DNA of 64,000 bases from an uncultured Pseudomonadota bacterium (GCA_902763535.1 CACWSG010000005.1:1-64000); one strand, 5' to 3'; shown: positions 15,631 to 26,060, counted from the stretch's first letter. Numbers and translations: made by a program. The notes: a model not told the origin generated them from the letters alone.

Positions 15631-15658
15631 TTGATTTTTTTTAATGTGGATATATTAT
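15631..15658 (+). promoter_or_regulatory. promoter of lgt
   Basis: TTGATT (15631-15636), 16 bases and TATTAT (15653-15658) lie 68 bases before the lgt start codon, within a very AT-rich divergent region shared with the YbjN gene. Confidence 0.5.
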
Positions 15659-15725
15659 GCTAGTTTAATTATTTTTTAATTTTTCGATTAAAGTTCTATT
15701 TGAAAAAATTGCAAAGGAAAGAAAA

Positions 15726-16523
15726 ATGGTTGGATTAGCCTACCCTGAAATATCACCGATTGCCTTCTCGCTGGGACCTTTAGCCATAAGATGGTATTCT
15801 TTGGCTTACTTGTTCGGAATTTTATTGGCATGGCTGATGCTATGGCGAAATAATCAAAAATACAAACTGGGCTACACCAATGCCCAAATGGAAGATTTGG
15901 TCTTTTATATCACCATGGGTATAATTATCGGCGGCAGATTGGGATATGCCTGTTTTTACGGCGGTATTGATATGTGGCTCAAACCATGGCACCTTTTGGA
16001 ATTGTGGAAAGGCGGTATGTCTTTTCATGGCGGAATTGTTGGTGTTATTGTCGCAGCATGGTTATTTGCCCGAAATTACAAATGGTCATTTTTACAAACG
16101 ACCGATTTGGTGGCAATATATTGTCCAATCGGCATATTTTTGGGGCGCATAGCCAATTTTATTAATGATGAGTTGTGGGGAAGAGAAACCGATGTGGCAT
16201 GGGCAGTGCGCTTTCCGGCCGGAGGATATGTTCCGAGGCATCCTTCGCAGTTGTATGAATCATTTTGTGAAGGATTTGTTCTGTTTGTGCTGTTAAACTG
16301 GCTGTGGAGTTCGGCAAAAATTCGCAATCGTTACGGCTTGGTTTCCGGATTGTTCATAATGTTGTATGGAGTTTTCCGTTTATGTTTGGAACAATTCAGG
16401 CAACCTGATGCTCAATTAGGATTTTTCTTCGGTGGCATTACCATGGGGCAAATTCTTTCTCTGCCCTTAATTTTGGTCGGAATTATTGTTTTGGGAATAG
16501 CTTGGAAAAACAAGCATAATTAG
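15726..16523 (+). CDS. lgt: prolipoprotein diacylglyceryl transferase
   Basis: This inner-membrane enzyme transfers diacylglycerol from phosphatidylglycerol to the lipobox cysteine of prolipoproteins such as Pal. The 265-residue chain has about seven membrane helices. Signature segments are GGRLGYACFY, GGMSFHGGIVG, the Lgt signature GRIANFINDELWGR (usually GRIGNFINGE) and RHPSQLYESF. The ATG follows AAAGGAAAGAAAA. It overlaps the GGDEF gene, which converges on it, by 4 bases at the stop. Confidence 0.95.
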   Translation: MVGLAYPEISPIAFSLGPLAIRWYSLAYLFGILLAWLMLWRNNQKYKLGYTNAQMEDLVFYITMGIIIGGRLGYACFYGGIDMWLKPWHLLELWKGGMSFHGGIVGVIVAAWLFARNYKWSFLQTTDLVAIYCPIGIFLGRIANFINDELWGRETDVAWAVRFPAGGYVPRHPSQLYESFCEGFVLFVLLNWLWSSAKIRNRYGLVSGLFIMLYGVFRLCLEQFRQPDAQLGFFFGGITMGQILSLPLILVGIIVLGIAWKNKHN

Positions 16524-17692
16524 CGGCGTTCGCCGCGCGGTACCGGCGAAATTACATTACCGCTGAATTTGAGAGTTTCATTCATAACTTTATGAGCGCG
16601 TTCCAGCACCTCAGAAGCATTGGCATCGGTGCGTTTTTTTTCGGCGACACCACCGGAAATAGTAATTTTTACAGCCATTGCGTGATTATGCAAGGCAAAT
16701 TCCGAAGCGGCAATATGGCGGCGTATGCTTTCAAATTCACTGCGAATCTCTTTAAGATTCATCGTTTCACACACAATTAAAAATTGATTTTCATAATAGC
16801 GATAAATAACCGCACTATCGGAAAACTGTTCTTGGCAAATATTGGACAATAAAATTAGCAATTCGTTGGTCTGTCTGGAAGTCAGCCCTTGCCTTAATCC
16901 GTCATAGCCATCAACTGAAATTACCCCTAAACTGTATTTGGGAGGAAAGCGGCGCGAATCTTTCAGATAAGATAAACGATTACGCAGACCGGTCAATTCG
17001 TCATAATAATGATGATAGACCAGATTATAAATAACCATGCTCAAAATTATGGCTCCCGCAGTTAAAAAGAATATGCTTAATCCTGCAGGATCGGCAGCAT
17101 AATACAATCCCAAAGCTACCGATATGGTTGCAAACAACCAACTATAATCATATAATTTGCCAAAGCTCACCGCTTTACAAAGTGTTGCCAAGAACAAAAC
17201 AGCAAAAACGCTTATCGAAACTATATTTAAACCGTAAAAGGCTAAAAATATTCCCTGTCCAAGCTGTGACAGATATTCTATCGCCATGTACTCAACGGCC
17301 ATAACGGCAAGATAAATTATTGACTTTTTCTCAATAAACCGCCGCGGAGGAAAAAGATAAAAAAACAACAAGTTCAGCGGCAAAAGAAAAACTATGTTGT
17401 GATACCATGCCGTATTTGTCATATCTAATCCATAGGTTCTCTTTAAGCAATTAACCGCTATATAAGATAAGAAAATCACCAAAGTGAAAAATGTTACCTG
17501 TCCTTGATTAAAATTGATAAAAATCAGCAAAAGAATAAGATTTATACTCAAAAATAAATAGTGAAACACCACCGCAGTGTCATAACTCAAACTGCTGCTC
17601 CACAGATAGGTAAACAATCCCAATACAAACAGAAAACACGGCAACAACATATTGCCGCAAAGCTGAAAATATCTCTCTAATTTCTGCTGCAT
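16520..17692 (-). CDS. membrane protein with degenerate GGDEF domain
   Basis: The 390-residue protein has about seven hydrophobic helices in residues 1-225 and a C-terminal GGDEF-like domain from about 230. The entry YDELTGLRNRLSY is typical for the family, but the active-site loop that should read GGDEF is YYENQF (in VIYRYYENQFLIV), so the nucleotide-binding glycines and the metal-binding acid are altered. Diguanylate cyclase activity is unlikely; it may be a c-di-GMP or GTP sensor or a scaffold. It is monocistronic and converges with lgt. Confidence 0.8.
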   Translation of the reverse strand: MQQKLERYFQLCGNMLLPCFLFVLGLFTYLWSSSLSYDTAVVFHYLFLSINLILLLIFINFNQGQVTFFTLVIFLSYIAVNCLKRTYGLDMTNTAWYHNIVFLLPLNLLFFYLFPPRRFIEKKSIIYLAVMAVEYMAIEYLSQLGQGIFLAFYGLNIVSISVFAVLFLATLCKAVSFGKLYDYSWLFATISVALGLYYAADPAGLSIFFLTAGAIILSMVIYNLVYHHYYDELTGLRNRLSYLKDSRRFPPKYSLGVISVDGYDGLRQGLTSRQTNELLILLSNICQEQFSDSAVIYRYYENQFLIVCETMNLKEIRSEFESIRRHIAASEFALHNHAMAVKITISGGVAEKKRTDANASEVLERAHKVMNETLKFSGNVISPVPRGERR

Positions 17693-17736
17693 GATATACC
17701 CCTAATTCAAACAGCAGATATTCTAGCAATAAAAGG

Positions 17737-18822
17737 TTAAATTTTATTTACGCATTTGATAATTGAGCTATCGCCGTATGAATAAAAACGATACTTTTGC
17801 CCAATAGCATGAGCATAAGCCTGACGCATTCTGTCAATGCCGGCAACCGCACAAACCAACATAAACAAGGTTGATTTGGGCAAATGGAAGTTGGTTATCA
17901 GCATATCAATAGACTTAAACTTATATCCCGGAGTGATAAAAATGTCAGTCTCGCCGCAAAAGGGATGAATGTTGCCATTGGCATCCGCAGCACTTTCCAA
18001 TAAGCGCAACGAAGTTGTCCCGACAGCAATCACGCGTCCGCCATTTGCTTTTGTCTGATTGATTGCCTGAGCTACCTCCGGAGAAATAATGCCATACTCA
18101 GCGTGCATTTTGTGATTATCGGTATCATCTGTTTTAACCGGAAGAAAAGTTCCGGCTCCAACATGCAGGGTTAAAAATACCTGTTTAACACCCTTATCTT
18201 TTAAGGCAGCCATAACTTCCGGCGTAAAATGTAATCCGGCTGTCGGCGCGGCAACTGCGCCATCATGGGCAGCATAAACCGTTTGGTAATTTTCTTTGTC
18301 ATCAAAACGATGCCATATAGAATCTTTACCGGGGCGATCGCGTTTGATATAGGGAGGAAGCGGCATAAATCCGAATTGTTGCAATTTGAGCGGTAATTCA
18401 TCGCCACTGTTGTTAAAACGAATCAGCACCCCATCTTCATCATCTTTGCGCAAAACGACTGCACTAAAATCAGAAGCGGCGGCAGAAACTTTATCATTAT
18501 AAAATTTGATAACATCACCATCTTTAAGCCGTTTGGCATTTTTGATAAATGACCACCAAGTCAGGCCATCTTCCGGATGATACAAAGTAACTTCGACCAA
18601 AGCCTCTCCCCGCTGGCCGTAAAGGCGTGCCGGTATAACTTTGGTGTCGTTGCAAACTATGATGTCGCCTTTTTGCAGCAATGACGGCAAATCACTAAAA
18701 TGGCGGTCGGTTATTTTTCCTTCTTCCGAAAGATCCAACAAACGAGATGAATGGCGCGGAGTTACCGGTTGCGATGCAATCAGTTCCCGCGGTAAATCAA
18801 AATCAAAAATATCAACTTTCAT
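17737..18822 (-). CDS. queA: S-adenosylmethionine:tRNA ribosyltransferase-isomerase
   Basis: QueA converts 7-aminomethyl-7-deazaguanine in tRNA to epoxyqueuosine, using the ribosyl group of SAM. The 361-residue length is normal. Recognisable segments are DFDLPRELIASQPVTPRHSS at the N-terminus, YAAHDGAVAAPTAGLHFT in the core, LTLHVGAGTFLPVKTDD, and ITNFHLPKSTLFMLV near the C-terminus. The gene appears to be a single-gene unit; no tgt gene follows within the window. Confidence 0.96.
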   Translation of the reverse strand: MKVDIFDFDLPRELIASQPVTPRHSSRLLDLSEEGKITDRHFSDLPSLLQKGDIIVCNDTKVIPARLYGQRGEALVEVTLYHPEDGLTWWSFIKNAKRLKDGDVIKFYNDKVSAAASDFSAVVLRKDDEDGVLIRFNNSGDELPLKLQQFGFMPLPPYIKRDRPGKDSIWHRFDDKENYQTVYAAHDGAVAAPTAGLHFTPEVMAALKDKGVKQVFLTLHVGAGTFLPVKTDDTDNHKMHAEYGIISPEVAQAINQTKANGGRVIAVGTTSLRLLESAADANGNIHPFCGETDIFITPGYKFKSIDMLITNFHLPKSTLFMLVCAVAGIDRMRQAYAHAIGQKYRFYSYGDSSIIKCVNKI

Positions 18823-18964
18823 TACGAGTTCCTCATTATTATGGCGCTGTTATAATTCAAGTTGACGGCTTTGGCAATAGTTAAAATGTTGCAAAAATTG
18901 CTTGACTTGAAGTGCACTCTAAATTCTATTCTGTTCTTATCATAACTCTTAGAAAGGTAATAAA

Positions 18965-19843
18965 ATGAATAAAGCGAAAGTCTATTTTACACGGCAAATT
19001 ACACCGCAAAGTCTGATAGCAATTTATGAAAAATTGGAAAAGCAACTTTCCGGTCGAATCGGAGTAAAAATTTCTACCGGAGAGGCCGGCGGTCACAACT
19101 ATCTTAAACCGGAATTAATCGGTGATTTAGTCAAAAAATTGAACGGCACAATCATTGAATGTAACACTGCTTATGCCGGACGCCGCAACACCTTATCTGA
19201 GCATTTGAAAGTCGTTGAAGAGCATGGTTTCACCAAAATCGCCAAAGTTGATATTATGGATGCGACAAGTGAATTTGAAATTCCGGTTGCAAAAGGAAAA
19301 CATTTGGATGTTGATATTGTCGGCGGCAATTTGAAAAATTATGATGCCATTTTAAATTTGGCACATTTTAAAGGACATATGATGGGTGGATTTGGCGGAG
19401 TGCTAAAAAATCAATCCATCGGTGTGGCATCTTCTGCCGGAAAAGCTTATATTCATACCGCAGGAGCTACTCGTGATGTTAATGAGCTGTGGGGAAAGTT
19501 ACCGGCACAAAACGATTTCTTGGAATCAATGGCTGAAGCCGCCGAAGCGGTTGCCGATTATATGAAAGGTAATATTGTTTATATTGATGTTATGAACAAT
19601 CTTTCCATCGACTGCGATTGTGACTCAAATCCGGAAGCTCCTTGCATGGAAGATATCGGCATTTTGGCATCTATTGATCCGGTGGCTGTTGATCAGGCTT
19701 GTATTGACATGATTTGGAACTCTCAAGATAAAGGGCGCGACCATTTTATTGAAAGAGTCGAAAGACAAAACGGACGCCATATTCTTCCCTATGCCGAATC
19801 TCTGGGTTTGGGCAGCCGCGAATATGAATTGATTGAATTTTAA
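18965..19843 (+). CDS. DUF362 domain protein
   Basis: The 292-residue protein matches the DUF362 family, which often accompanies ferredoxin-like clusters. Characteristic parts are ILNLAHFKGHMMGGFGGVLK at about residue 135 and the cysteine-bearing DCDCDSNPEAPCMEDIGILA followed by DPVAVDQACIDM. The Cys residues suggest a metal or Fe-S site. The biological role is unknown. A TTGACT box at 18902 with a TCTATT box 17 bases later may drive it, and GAAAGG lies before the ATG. A terminator follows directly. Confidence 0.85.
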   Translation: MNKAKVYFTRQITPQSLIAIYEKLEKQLSGRIGVKISTGEAGGHNYLKPELIGDLVKKLNGTIIECNTAYAGRRNTLSEHLKVVEEHGFTKIAKVDIMDATSEFEIPVAKGKHLDVDIVGGNLKNYDAILNLAHFKGHMMGGFGGVLKNQSIGVASSAGKAYIHTAGATRDVNELWGKLPAQNDFLESMAEAAEAVADYMKGNIVYIDVMNNLSIDCDCDSNPEAPCMEDIGILASIDPVAVDQACIDMIWNSQDKGRDHFIERVERQNGRHILPYAESLGLGSREYELIEF

Positions 19844-19848
19844 GCGTT

Positions 19849-19886
19849 AAAAAAGCTCTCTAAAAAAATAGAGAGCTTTTTCTTTT
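19849..19886 (+). terminator. bidirectional terminator between DUF362 gene and gatB
   Basis: AAAAAGCTCTCTA pairs with TAGAGAGCTTTTT around a short A loop, with T runs on both strands. It lies between convergent genes and can serve both. Confidence 0.9.
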
Positions 19887-21344
19887 TTAGCCTAATTTTT
19901 GTTTAAGCAGTTGGTTCACCACCGCCGGATTAGCTTTGCCTTGTGAGGCTTTCATCACCTGACCGACAAACCAGCCCATAAGGTTTACCTTGCCGGCTTT
20001 ATAAGCGGCAACATTATCTGCGCTGGAAGCCAAAACCTCATCAACGATTTTTTCAATCGCGGAAGTATCGGTTACTTGTTTTAAGCCCTTTTCTTCAACA
20101 ATAACCTCAGGCGCTTTGCCGGTCTCTGCCATAATAACAAACACATCTTTAGCAGTTTTGCCGTTGATAACATTTTTGCTGACTAACTCAACTAAGGAAC
20201 CTAAATTTTTAGCCGAAATCGGAGACTCACTTAAACTCAATTTCTTTTCGTTTAACATAGCAAAAAAGTCACCCATCAACCAGTTAGCTGTCTTTTTAGC
20301 ATCATGCCCTTGAGCCGCCTCTTCAAAAAATGCGGCTGTTTCCTTATCCTCGCAAATCACCTCGGCATCGTAAGGAGTTAAGCCTAATTTTTCAACAAAG
20401 CGATGCTTTTTCTCATCAGGCAATTCTGGCATTTCCTTTTTGATGTTGGCAATATATTCATCGCTCAAAACCAAAGGCAACAAATCCGGCTCCGGAAAAT
20501 AACGATAGTCATCAGCAAATTCTTTTTTGCGCAAAAATTCGGTTATGCCCTTAACCGCATCAAACTTACGAGTTTGCTGTTCCATAACCTCGCCATTGTC
20601 ATATAATTCCAACTGACGACGCGCCTCGTATTCAATCGCCTGCATTGCAAATTTTACCGAGTTAACATTTTTCATCTCGGCTCGGGGGCGCAAAGTCGTT
20701 TCGCCTACTTTGCGAATTGACACGCTGGCATCACAGCGCATGGATCCCTCGTCCATATTGCCATCACAGGTTCCTAAATAGCGCACGATTGAACGCAATT
20801 TTTTCAAAAAAGCTCCGGCTTCTTCCGGCGAGCGAAAGTCAGGTTTGGTAACCAGCTCCATCAACCCTACCCCGCAACGATTGAGATCAATAAAAGTTTT
20901 GGTCGGTGAAATATCATGAATGGATTTGGCGGCATCTTGCTCAATATGAATACGCTCAATGCCAATCTCTTTTTTGCTGCCGTCTTCTAATTCAATCTCA
21001 ACTTTTCCCTCACCTACAAGCGGAAATTTATCTTGGGTAATTTGGTAGCCTTGTGGCAAATCAGCATAAAAATAATTCTTACGAGCAAAAGCCGAATATT
21101 GATTGATGTGGCAATTTAGGGCCAATCCGGTTTTAACCGCCTGATACACACATTGCTCGTTTAAGGTCGGCAACATTCCCGGCATCCCGGCATCAACAAA
21201 CGATACATTCTCGTTTACCTCCGAACCATAATGAGTCGAAGCACCGGAATAAATTTTAGACTTGGAAATAATCTGGCAGTGAATTTCCAATCCGCAGACA
21301 ATTTCCCAATCAGCATCTTTACCTTTTAATATCATTGCTGTCAT
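19887..21344 (-). CDS. gatB: aspartyl/glutamyl-tRNA amidotransferase subunit B
   Basis: GatB is the tRNA-binding kinase subunit of GatCAB, which amidates misacylated Glu-tRNA-Gln and Asp-tRNA-Asn. The 485-residue length is normal. The N-terminal WEIVCGLEIHCQI, the SRCD-type segment MDEGSMRCDASVSIR and the C-terminal YqeY-like helical domain (from about residue 340) are visible. The ATG is preceded by AAGGAGATAAGTAAG. It is the last gene of fabI-gatC-gatA-gatB. Confidence 0.97.
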   Translation of the reverse strand: MTAMILKGKDADWEIVCGLEIHCQIISKSKIYSGASTHYGSEVNENVSFVDAGMPGMLPTLNEQCVYQAVKTGLALNCHINQYSAFARKNYFYADLPQGYQITQDKFPLVGEGKVEIELEDGSKKEIGIERIHIEQDAAKSIHDISPTKTFIDLNRCGVGLMELVTKPDFRSPEEAGAFLKKLRSIVRYLGTCDGNMDEGSMRCDASVSIRKVGETTLRPRAEMKNVNSVKFAMQAIEYEARRQLELYDNGEVMEQQTRKFDAVKGITEFLRKKEFADDYRYFPEPDLLPLVLSDEYIANIKKEMPELPDEKKHRFVEKLGLTPYDAEVICEDKETAAFFEEAAQGHDAKKTANWLMGDFFAMLNEKKLSLSESPISAKNLGSLVELVSKNVINGKTAKDVFVIMAETGKAPEVIVEEKGLKQVTDTSAIEKIVDEVLASSADNVAAYKAGKVNLMGWFVGQVMKASQGKANPAVVNQLLKQKLG

Positions 21345-21349
21345 CTTAC

Positions 21350-22804
21350 TTATCTCCTTACAAATCCGACTTGTTTTTCCAAAGCCGAAGATGCTTCAAA
21401 AACTCTTTGTTCATCAAAGGGTTGCCCAATTATTTGCATACCCAATGGCAGACCTTGCGAGTTTAACCCAATCGGCAAGCTCATTGCCGGCAATCCCGCC
21501 AAAGATACCGCCACGGTAAAGAGATCATTCAGCCACATATTTATCGGATTTTCATGCATGGTTTTATCGCCAATCGGAAAAGCCGCACCGGTGGTAGCCG
21601 GGGTTAAAATAACATCACATTTTTTGAAAGCTTCAATAAAATCATTGCGAATCAGACGACGAACTTTTTGCGCTTTAACAAAATAAGCATCATAATATCC
21701 GGCTGACAACACATAAGTTCCCATCATAATACGACGCTTTACTTCCGTGCCGAACCCTTTTGTGCGTGAGTTGATATACATCTCATCTAAAGTTTTGCCA
21801 TCAACTCTGATACCATAACGCAAGCCGTCATAACGCGCCAAATTGCTCGAAGTTTCCGCCGGCATGATAATGTAATAAGTAGCCAAAGCATATTTGGAAT
21901 GCGGCAAAGATATGTCAACAATCTCCGCCCCCATATCTTTTAACATTGCCGCGGCTTTATCCCAATATTTTGCAACTTCTTCATTCAAACCGTCGTTTCT
22001 GTATTCTTGTGGGATTCCGATTTTCATTCCCTTAACATTACCATTCAAAAATTTGGTAAAATCCGGAACTTCTTTGTTTTCCGAAGTGGAATCTTTGGCA
22101 TCATAACCTGCCATATTTTTGAGCATAATCGCACAGTCTTCGACTGTCTTGGCAATCGGACCGGCTTGGTCTAATGACGAGGCAAAAGCTATAATGCCAT
22201 AACGCGAGCAACGACCATAAGTAGGCTTTATTCCGGTAACTCCGCAAAGCGATGCCGGTTGGCGAATAGAGCCTCCCGTATCAGTACCGGTTGCCGCCAT
22301 GCACATATCCGCCGCCACTGCCGCCGCAGAGCCGCCGGAAGACCCGCCGGGAGTTAAAGGCACATCTTTACTCCAAGGATTTATCGTCGGGCCAAAACAA
22401 GATGTTTCCGTGCTGCTTCCCATAGCAAATTCATCTAGGTTTAATTTACCCAAAAATACTGCACCGGCATCAAGCAACTTTTGACTGACGGTCGACTCAT
22501 AAGGCGGCACAAAATTCTTAATAATATTGGAGCAAGCTGTTGTAGTAATTCCTTTAGTGCAAAACAAATCTTTGATACCTAAAGGAATACCGGTCAAATC
22601 TTTAGCCTCGCCTTTGCTAATTGCAGTTTGTGCAGCTTCTGCCTGAGCAAGTGCTTTTTCCGGAACCTCACAAACATAAGCATTCAAATTGCGCTTGGCC
22701 TCCATATTATCAATATATGCTTGGGTAAGCTCTTTGGCTGAAAATTCTCCCTTATCCAAACCGGCGCGCGCCTGAGCAATAGTTAATTTTGTTAAATCGG
22801 TCAT
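21350..22804 (-). CDS. gatA: aspartyl/glutamyl-tRNA amidotransferase subunit A
   Basis: GatA is the glutaminase subunit that supplies ammonia to GatB. The 484-residue amidase-signature protein has the catalytic triad Lys (LGIKDLFC), cis-Ser and Ser ([13 protein letters not shown], then [11 protein letters not shown]). These place the active site at about residues 75-175. The start is 13 bases after gatC, and the gene ends 5 bases before the gatB start, so the three genes are tightly coupled. Confidence 0.97.
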   Translation of the reverse strand: MTDLTKLTIAQARAGLDKGEFSAKELTQAYIDNMEAKRNLNAYVCEVPEKALAQAEAAQTAISKGEAKDLTGIPLGIKDLFCTKGITTTACSNIIKNFVPPYESTVSQKLLDAGAVFLGKLNLDEFAMGSSTETSCFGPTINPWSKDVPLTPGGSSGGSAAAVAADMCMAATGTDTGGSIRQPASLCGVTGIKPTYGRCSRYGIIAFASSLDQAGPIAKTVEDCAIMLKNMAGYDAKDSTSENKEVPDFTKFLNGNVKGMKIGIPQEYRNDGLNEEVAKYWDKAAAMLKDMGAEIVDISLPHSKYALATYYIIMPAETSSNLARYDGLRYGIRVDGKTLDEMYINSRTKGFGTEVKRRIMMGTYVLSAGYYDAYFVKAQKVRRLIRNDFIEAFKKCDVILTPATTGAAFPIGDKTMHENPINMWLNDLFTVAVSLAGLPAMSLPIGLNSQGLPLGMQIIGQPFDEQRVFEASSALEKQVGFVRR

Positions 22805-22817
22805 TATCTTTTCTCTC

Positions 22818-23099
22818 TTATTCTACAACTTTCGGTACGGCAAAATAGCCATATTCTTTCATCGGAGCATTGGCTAAAACAGCTTGTGATTGATTACCTT
22901 CGGTAACCTCATCTTTGCGCATGGTAATGCTATTTTGATTAACCGAAACAAGCGGCTCAACTCCTTCGGTATTGACTTCTTTCAACTGATCAACCCAACG
23001 CAAAATTCCATTAAATTCCTGCAAGGTGCTTTCCACTTTGTCGTCATCAATCTTCAAGCGCGACAAAAAAGCGATTTTGGTTACGGTTTGTGCATCCAT
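22818..23099 (-). CDS. gatC: aspartyl/glutamyl-tRNA amidotransferase subunit C
   Basis: The 93-residue GatC wraps around the GatA-GatB interface and stabilises the complex. The N-terminal [15 protein letters not shown] helix and the [20 protein letters not shown] segment are typical. Its ATG overlaps the fabI stop codon as TAATG, indicating translational coupling with fabI. Confidence 0.93.
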   Translation of the reverse strand: MDAQTVTKIAFLSRLKIDDDKVESTLQEFNGILRWVDQLKEVNTEGVEPLVSVNQNSITMRKDEVTEGNQSQAVLANAPMKEYGYFAVPKVVE

Positions 23100-23929
23100 T
23101 ATTCTACTCCCTCTTTTAATACTTCAGCGTTGGCGGCGACGTGTTTCATCTTTATCATTCCTTGAGCGTGATAACCGCAATCAACATGAATAACTTCAGC
23201 AGTAATTGATTTGCCGCAATCTGACAACAATCCTAAAGCCGCCTGTCCCACTTCCTCCGGGGTAACATTGCGCTCCAATGCTGAATTAAGCTCGTTCCAA
23301 TGTAACATTTTGCGAAAATCCCCAATTCCCGAGGCCGCCAAGGTTTTAATCGGACCGGCCGAAATTGCATTAACTCTGACACCTTGTTCACCCAAATCAA
23401 AAGCCGCATAGCGCACGGCCGCTTCCAAAGCGGCTTTGGCAATTCCCATCACATTGTAGTTGGGCAAATATTTTTCTGAGCCCATATAGGTTAAAGTAAC
23501 GATTGCTCCGCCATCTTTCATCAGAGGAGAAGCCAATTTGCAAGCTTCTAAAAATGAAAAACAGGAAATATCCATAGTCATGGCAAAATTATCTCTGGTA
23601 GTGTCAATCGTGCGCCCGCGCAACTGGTTCTTGTCAGAAAAAGCTATCGCGTGCACCAAAAAATCCAATTTGCCCCACCTACGCTCAATCTCGGCAAAAC
23701 AATTAGTCATACTTTCCGAAGATGTTACATCGCATTGCAAAAGCAACGGTTCTTTATCCAACTGCAAAGCCAATGGTTTTACTCTTTTTTCCATAACTTC
23801 ATTTTGATAAGAAATAGCAAGCTGCGCTCCTTGAGAGTTTAAGGCTTGAGCAATTCCCCAAGCAATTGATTTGTCATTAGCCAAGCCCATAATCAGACCG
23901 CGCTTACCTTCCATCAACAAATTATTCAT
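23099..23929 (-). CDS. fabI: enoyl-[acyl-carrier-protein] reductase (NADH)
   Basis: FabI reduces trans-2-enoyl-ACP in the last step of fatty-acid elongation. The 276-residue short-chain dehydrogenase has the N-terminal KRGLIMGLANDKSIAWGIA nucleotide site and the catalytic pair of tyrosines plus Lys in YMGSEKYLPNYNVMGIAKAA. The start ATG 23929 follows GGAGAAAAGAAA; the in-frame codon at 23947 lies before that site. It leads the gatCAB operon, an arrangement that ties lipid and tRNA amidation genes in one transcript. Confidence 0.95.
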   Translation of the reverse strand: MNNLLMEGKRGLIMGLANDKSIAWGIAQALNSQGAQLAISYQNEVMEKRVKPLALQLDKEPLLLQCDVTSSESMTNCFAEIERRWGKLDFLVHAIAFSDKNQLRGRTIDTTRDNFAMTMDISCFSFLEACKLASPLMKDGGAIVTLTYMGSEKYLPNYNVMGIAKAALEAAVRYAAFDLGEQGVRVNAISAGPIKTLAASGIGDFRKMLHWNELNSALERNVTPEEVGQAALGLLSDCGKSITAEVIHVDCGYHAQGMIKMKHVAANAEVLKEGVE

Positions 23930-24044
23930 TTTCTTTTCTCCGTTCACAATTCACAAATTGATTTTTGTTTTCTTGCAATATTACATAAACTTTTATAGAC
24001 TTCCTGTTGAAAAGTAAACTCTTTTTTTAAGATAGGACACAAAT

Positions 24045-24941
24045 ATGGCCGTTTCATTAAAGCAAAAATTTGCAGCAATAAAAGATTTTGTTTTGTTTTT
24101 GCGCTCGCGTATTCAAACTGATAACATCCTGCGCGTTGCCTCATCTTTGAGCTATACTTCTTTGATTGCTCTTGTGCCGTTTATCGCTATCGGATTAGCT
24201 ATTTTTTCGGCATTTCCGGTGTTCAGCGATATGCGCGAGCAACTGCAAGAAACTTTGGTGCACAACTTGGTGCCTTCCATCGGCAACGAAGTGGCGACTT
24301 ATATCAACGAATTTGTTTCGGCCACTGCCAAATTGACCGCTGTCGGTGTGGTAGGTATTGCGATTACTGCCGTATTGTTGCTGTCAACCATTGAAAATTC
24401 ATTCAACTACATTTTTAAGGTTTATAAACCGCGAAGCATCAAAACCAAAATTACACTCTATTGGACAATTATAACTTTGGGACCTTTGTTGTATGGTGCC
24501 GGTTTTTCAATGCGCGGATATTTTTTCGCTTTGCAAAAGCTGATGCCGCAAGATTTCGGTGCCAATTATATGTTTGCCTTTTTACCGACATTTTTCACTC
24601 TGCTGGCTTTGATGATGATGTATATATTGGTGCCCAATAAAAAAGTGCGTTTTTGGAATGCCTTTTGGGGAGCGGTTTGCGCCTTGGTAGGATTTTATAT
24701 CATGCGCAAAATCTTCGGAACATTTATCGCCTCATCAGCGGCTTATACCACTCTTTACGGAGCCTTGGCGGCCATTCCTTTGTTGCTGGTTTGGCTGTAC
24801 CTGAACTGGGCAGTTGTAATATTCGGCGCCACCATAACGGCAGCTTTGGATGAACGTTGGGAAGAAAAAAACAATGTAAAATCAACAAACAAATCAGAAA
24901 AAAGCAAAAGAGTAAAAAAAGTTCTTGCAAAAAGAACATAA
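24045..24941 (+). CDS. yihY: YihY/UPF0761 family inner-membrane protein
   Basis: The 298-residue protein has about six membrane helices and the family features LRVASSLSYTSLIALVPFIA near residue 30, TAAYTTLYGALAAIPLLLVW-like segment (here SSAAYTTLYGALAAIPLLLV) near 240 and the closing NWAVVIFGATITAAL. The C-terminal tail is strongly basic. Early assignments as ribonuclease BN are obsolete, and the function is unknown. Its stop codon overlaps the SOS box in front of recA. Confidence 0.9.
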   Translation: MAVSLKQKFAAIKDFVLFLRSRIQTDNILRVASSLSYTSLIALVPFIAIGLAIFSAFPVFSDMREQLQETLVHNLVPSIGNEVATYINEFVSATAKLTAVGVVGIAITAVLLLSTIENSFNYIFKVYKPRSIKTKITLYWTIITLGPLLYGAGFSMRGYFFALQKLMPQDFGANYMFAFLPTFFTLLALMMMYILVPNKKVRFWNAFWGAVCALVGFYIMRKIFGTFIASSAAYTTLYGALAAIPLLLVWLYLNWAVVIFGATITAALDERWEEKNNVKSTNKSEKSKRVKKVLAKRT

Positions 24942-24948
24942 ATAGAAC
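24934..24948 (+). promoter_or_regulatory. LexA (SOS) box of recA, alphaproteobacterial GAAC-N7-GAAC type
   Basis: GAAC (24934-24937), seven bases and GAAC (24945-24948) match the alphaproteobacterial LexA operator. It ends two bases before a perfect TATAAT (24951-24956), so LexA binding would block the recA promoter. The stop codon of yihY lies within it. Confidence 0.8.
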
Positions 24949-24995
24949 ATTATAATGTTAACGAATCGTTTTAACACACTAACGGAGTTTTAATA

Positions 24996-26030
24996 ATGGA
25001 CAAAGATAAAGCACTTGATGCCGCCTTGAGCCAAATTGAAAAAGCTTTTGGTAAGGGGTCAATTATGAGAATGGGACAGGACAATGCCCATGTTGACATT
25101 GAAGCTGTTTCGACCGGTTCGCTCGGCTTGGATATGGCTCTTGGAATCGGCGGTCTGCCTAAGGGAAGAATTGTTGAGATTTATGGTCCGGAAAGTTCCG
25201 GTAAAACAACTTTGGCTTTGAGTGTTATCGCGCAAAGTCAAAAAAACGGCGGAACTTGTGCTTTTATTGATGCCGAGCACGCTTTGGATCCTTCTTATGC
25301 CAAAAAAATCGGTGTTGATTTAGACAACTTGTTGATTTCACAACCTGATGCCGGTGAACAGGCTTTGGAAATAGCTGACACTTTGGTGCGTTCAGGCGCG
25401 ATTGATGTGTTGGTGGTTGACTCGGTTGCCGCTTTGGTTCCCAAGGCTGAATTGGAAGGCGAGATGGGTGACTCTCACATGGGTTTGCAAGCTCGTTTGA
25501 TGAGTCAGGCTTTGCGCAAATTGACCTCAACCATTGCCCGTTCTAATACATTAGTGATTTTTATCAACCAAATCCGTATGAAAATCGGGGTTATGTTCGG
25601 CAATCCGGAAACTACAACCGGCGGTAATGCCTTAAAATTCTATGCTTCGGTACGTATGGATATTCGCTCCATCGGCAAAATCAAAGATAAAGAGGATATT
25701 ATCGGCACACAAACACGCGTTAAGGTAGTAAAAAATAAGGTTGCTCCTCCGTTCAAAGTTGTTGATTTTGACATCATGTACGGTGAAGGCATCTCTAAGA
25801 CCGGCGAAATCGTTGACTTGGGCGTTAAGGCTAACATTATTGAAAAGTCTGGTGCTTGGTTCTCCTATAATGGGGATAAAATCGGGCAAGGTCGCGAAAA
25901 TGCCAAAACCTATCTGCGCGAACATCCCGAAGTTGCTTTGGAAATTGAGAACAAAATTCGCGCTGATGCCGGTCATTTGAGTTCGGAGATGATAGGCGGA
26001 GACAGTGAGCCGGCCGTTGATGATGACTAA
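24996..26030 (+). CDS. recA: recombinase RecA
   Basis: RecA forms filaments on single-stranded DNA, catalyses strand exchange and triggers LexA self-cleavage. The 344-residue chain has Walker [10 protein letters not shown] at about residue 64-72, Walker [11 protein letters not shown], the MAW-region [15 protein letters not shown], and loop 2 at [11 protein letters not shown]. The acidic tail (SEPAVDDD) is short. ATG 24996 is preceded by CGGAG. Control by LexA is indicated by the box at 24934. Confidence 0.98.
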   Translation: MDKDKALDAALSQIEKAFGKGSIMRMGQDNAHVDIEAVSTGSLGLDMALGIGGLPKGRIVEIYGPESSGKTTLALSVIAQSQKNGGTCAFIDAEHALDPSYAKKIGVDLDNLLISQPDAGEQALEIADTLVRSGAIDVLVVDSVAALVPKAELEGEMGDSHMGLQARLMSQALRKLTSTIARSNTLVIFINQIRMKIGVMFGNPETTTGGNALKFYASVRMDIRSIGKIKDKEDIIGTQTRVKVVKNKVAPPFKVVDFDIMYGEGISKTGEIVDLGVKANIIEKSGAWFSYNGDKIGQGRENAKTYLREHPEVALEIENKIRADAGHLSSEMIGGDSEPAVDDD

Positions 26031-26060
26031 GAAAAAACGCGTTTAGCGGACATCTAATAC

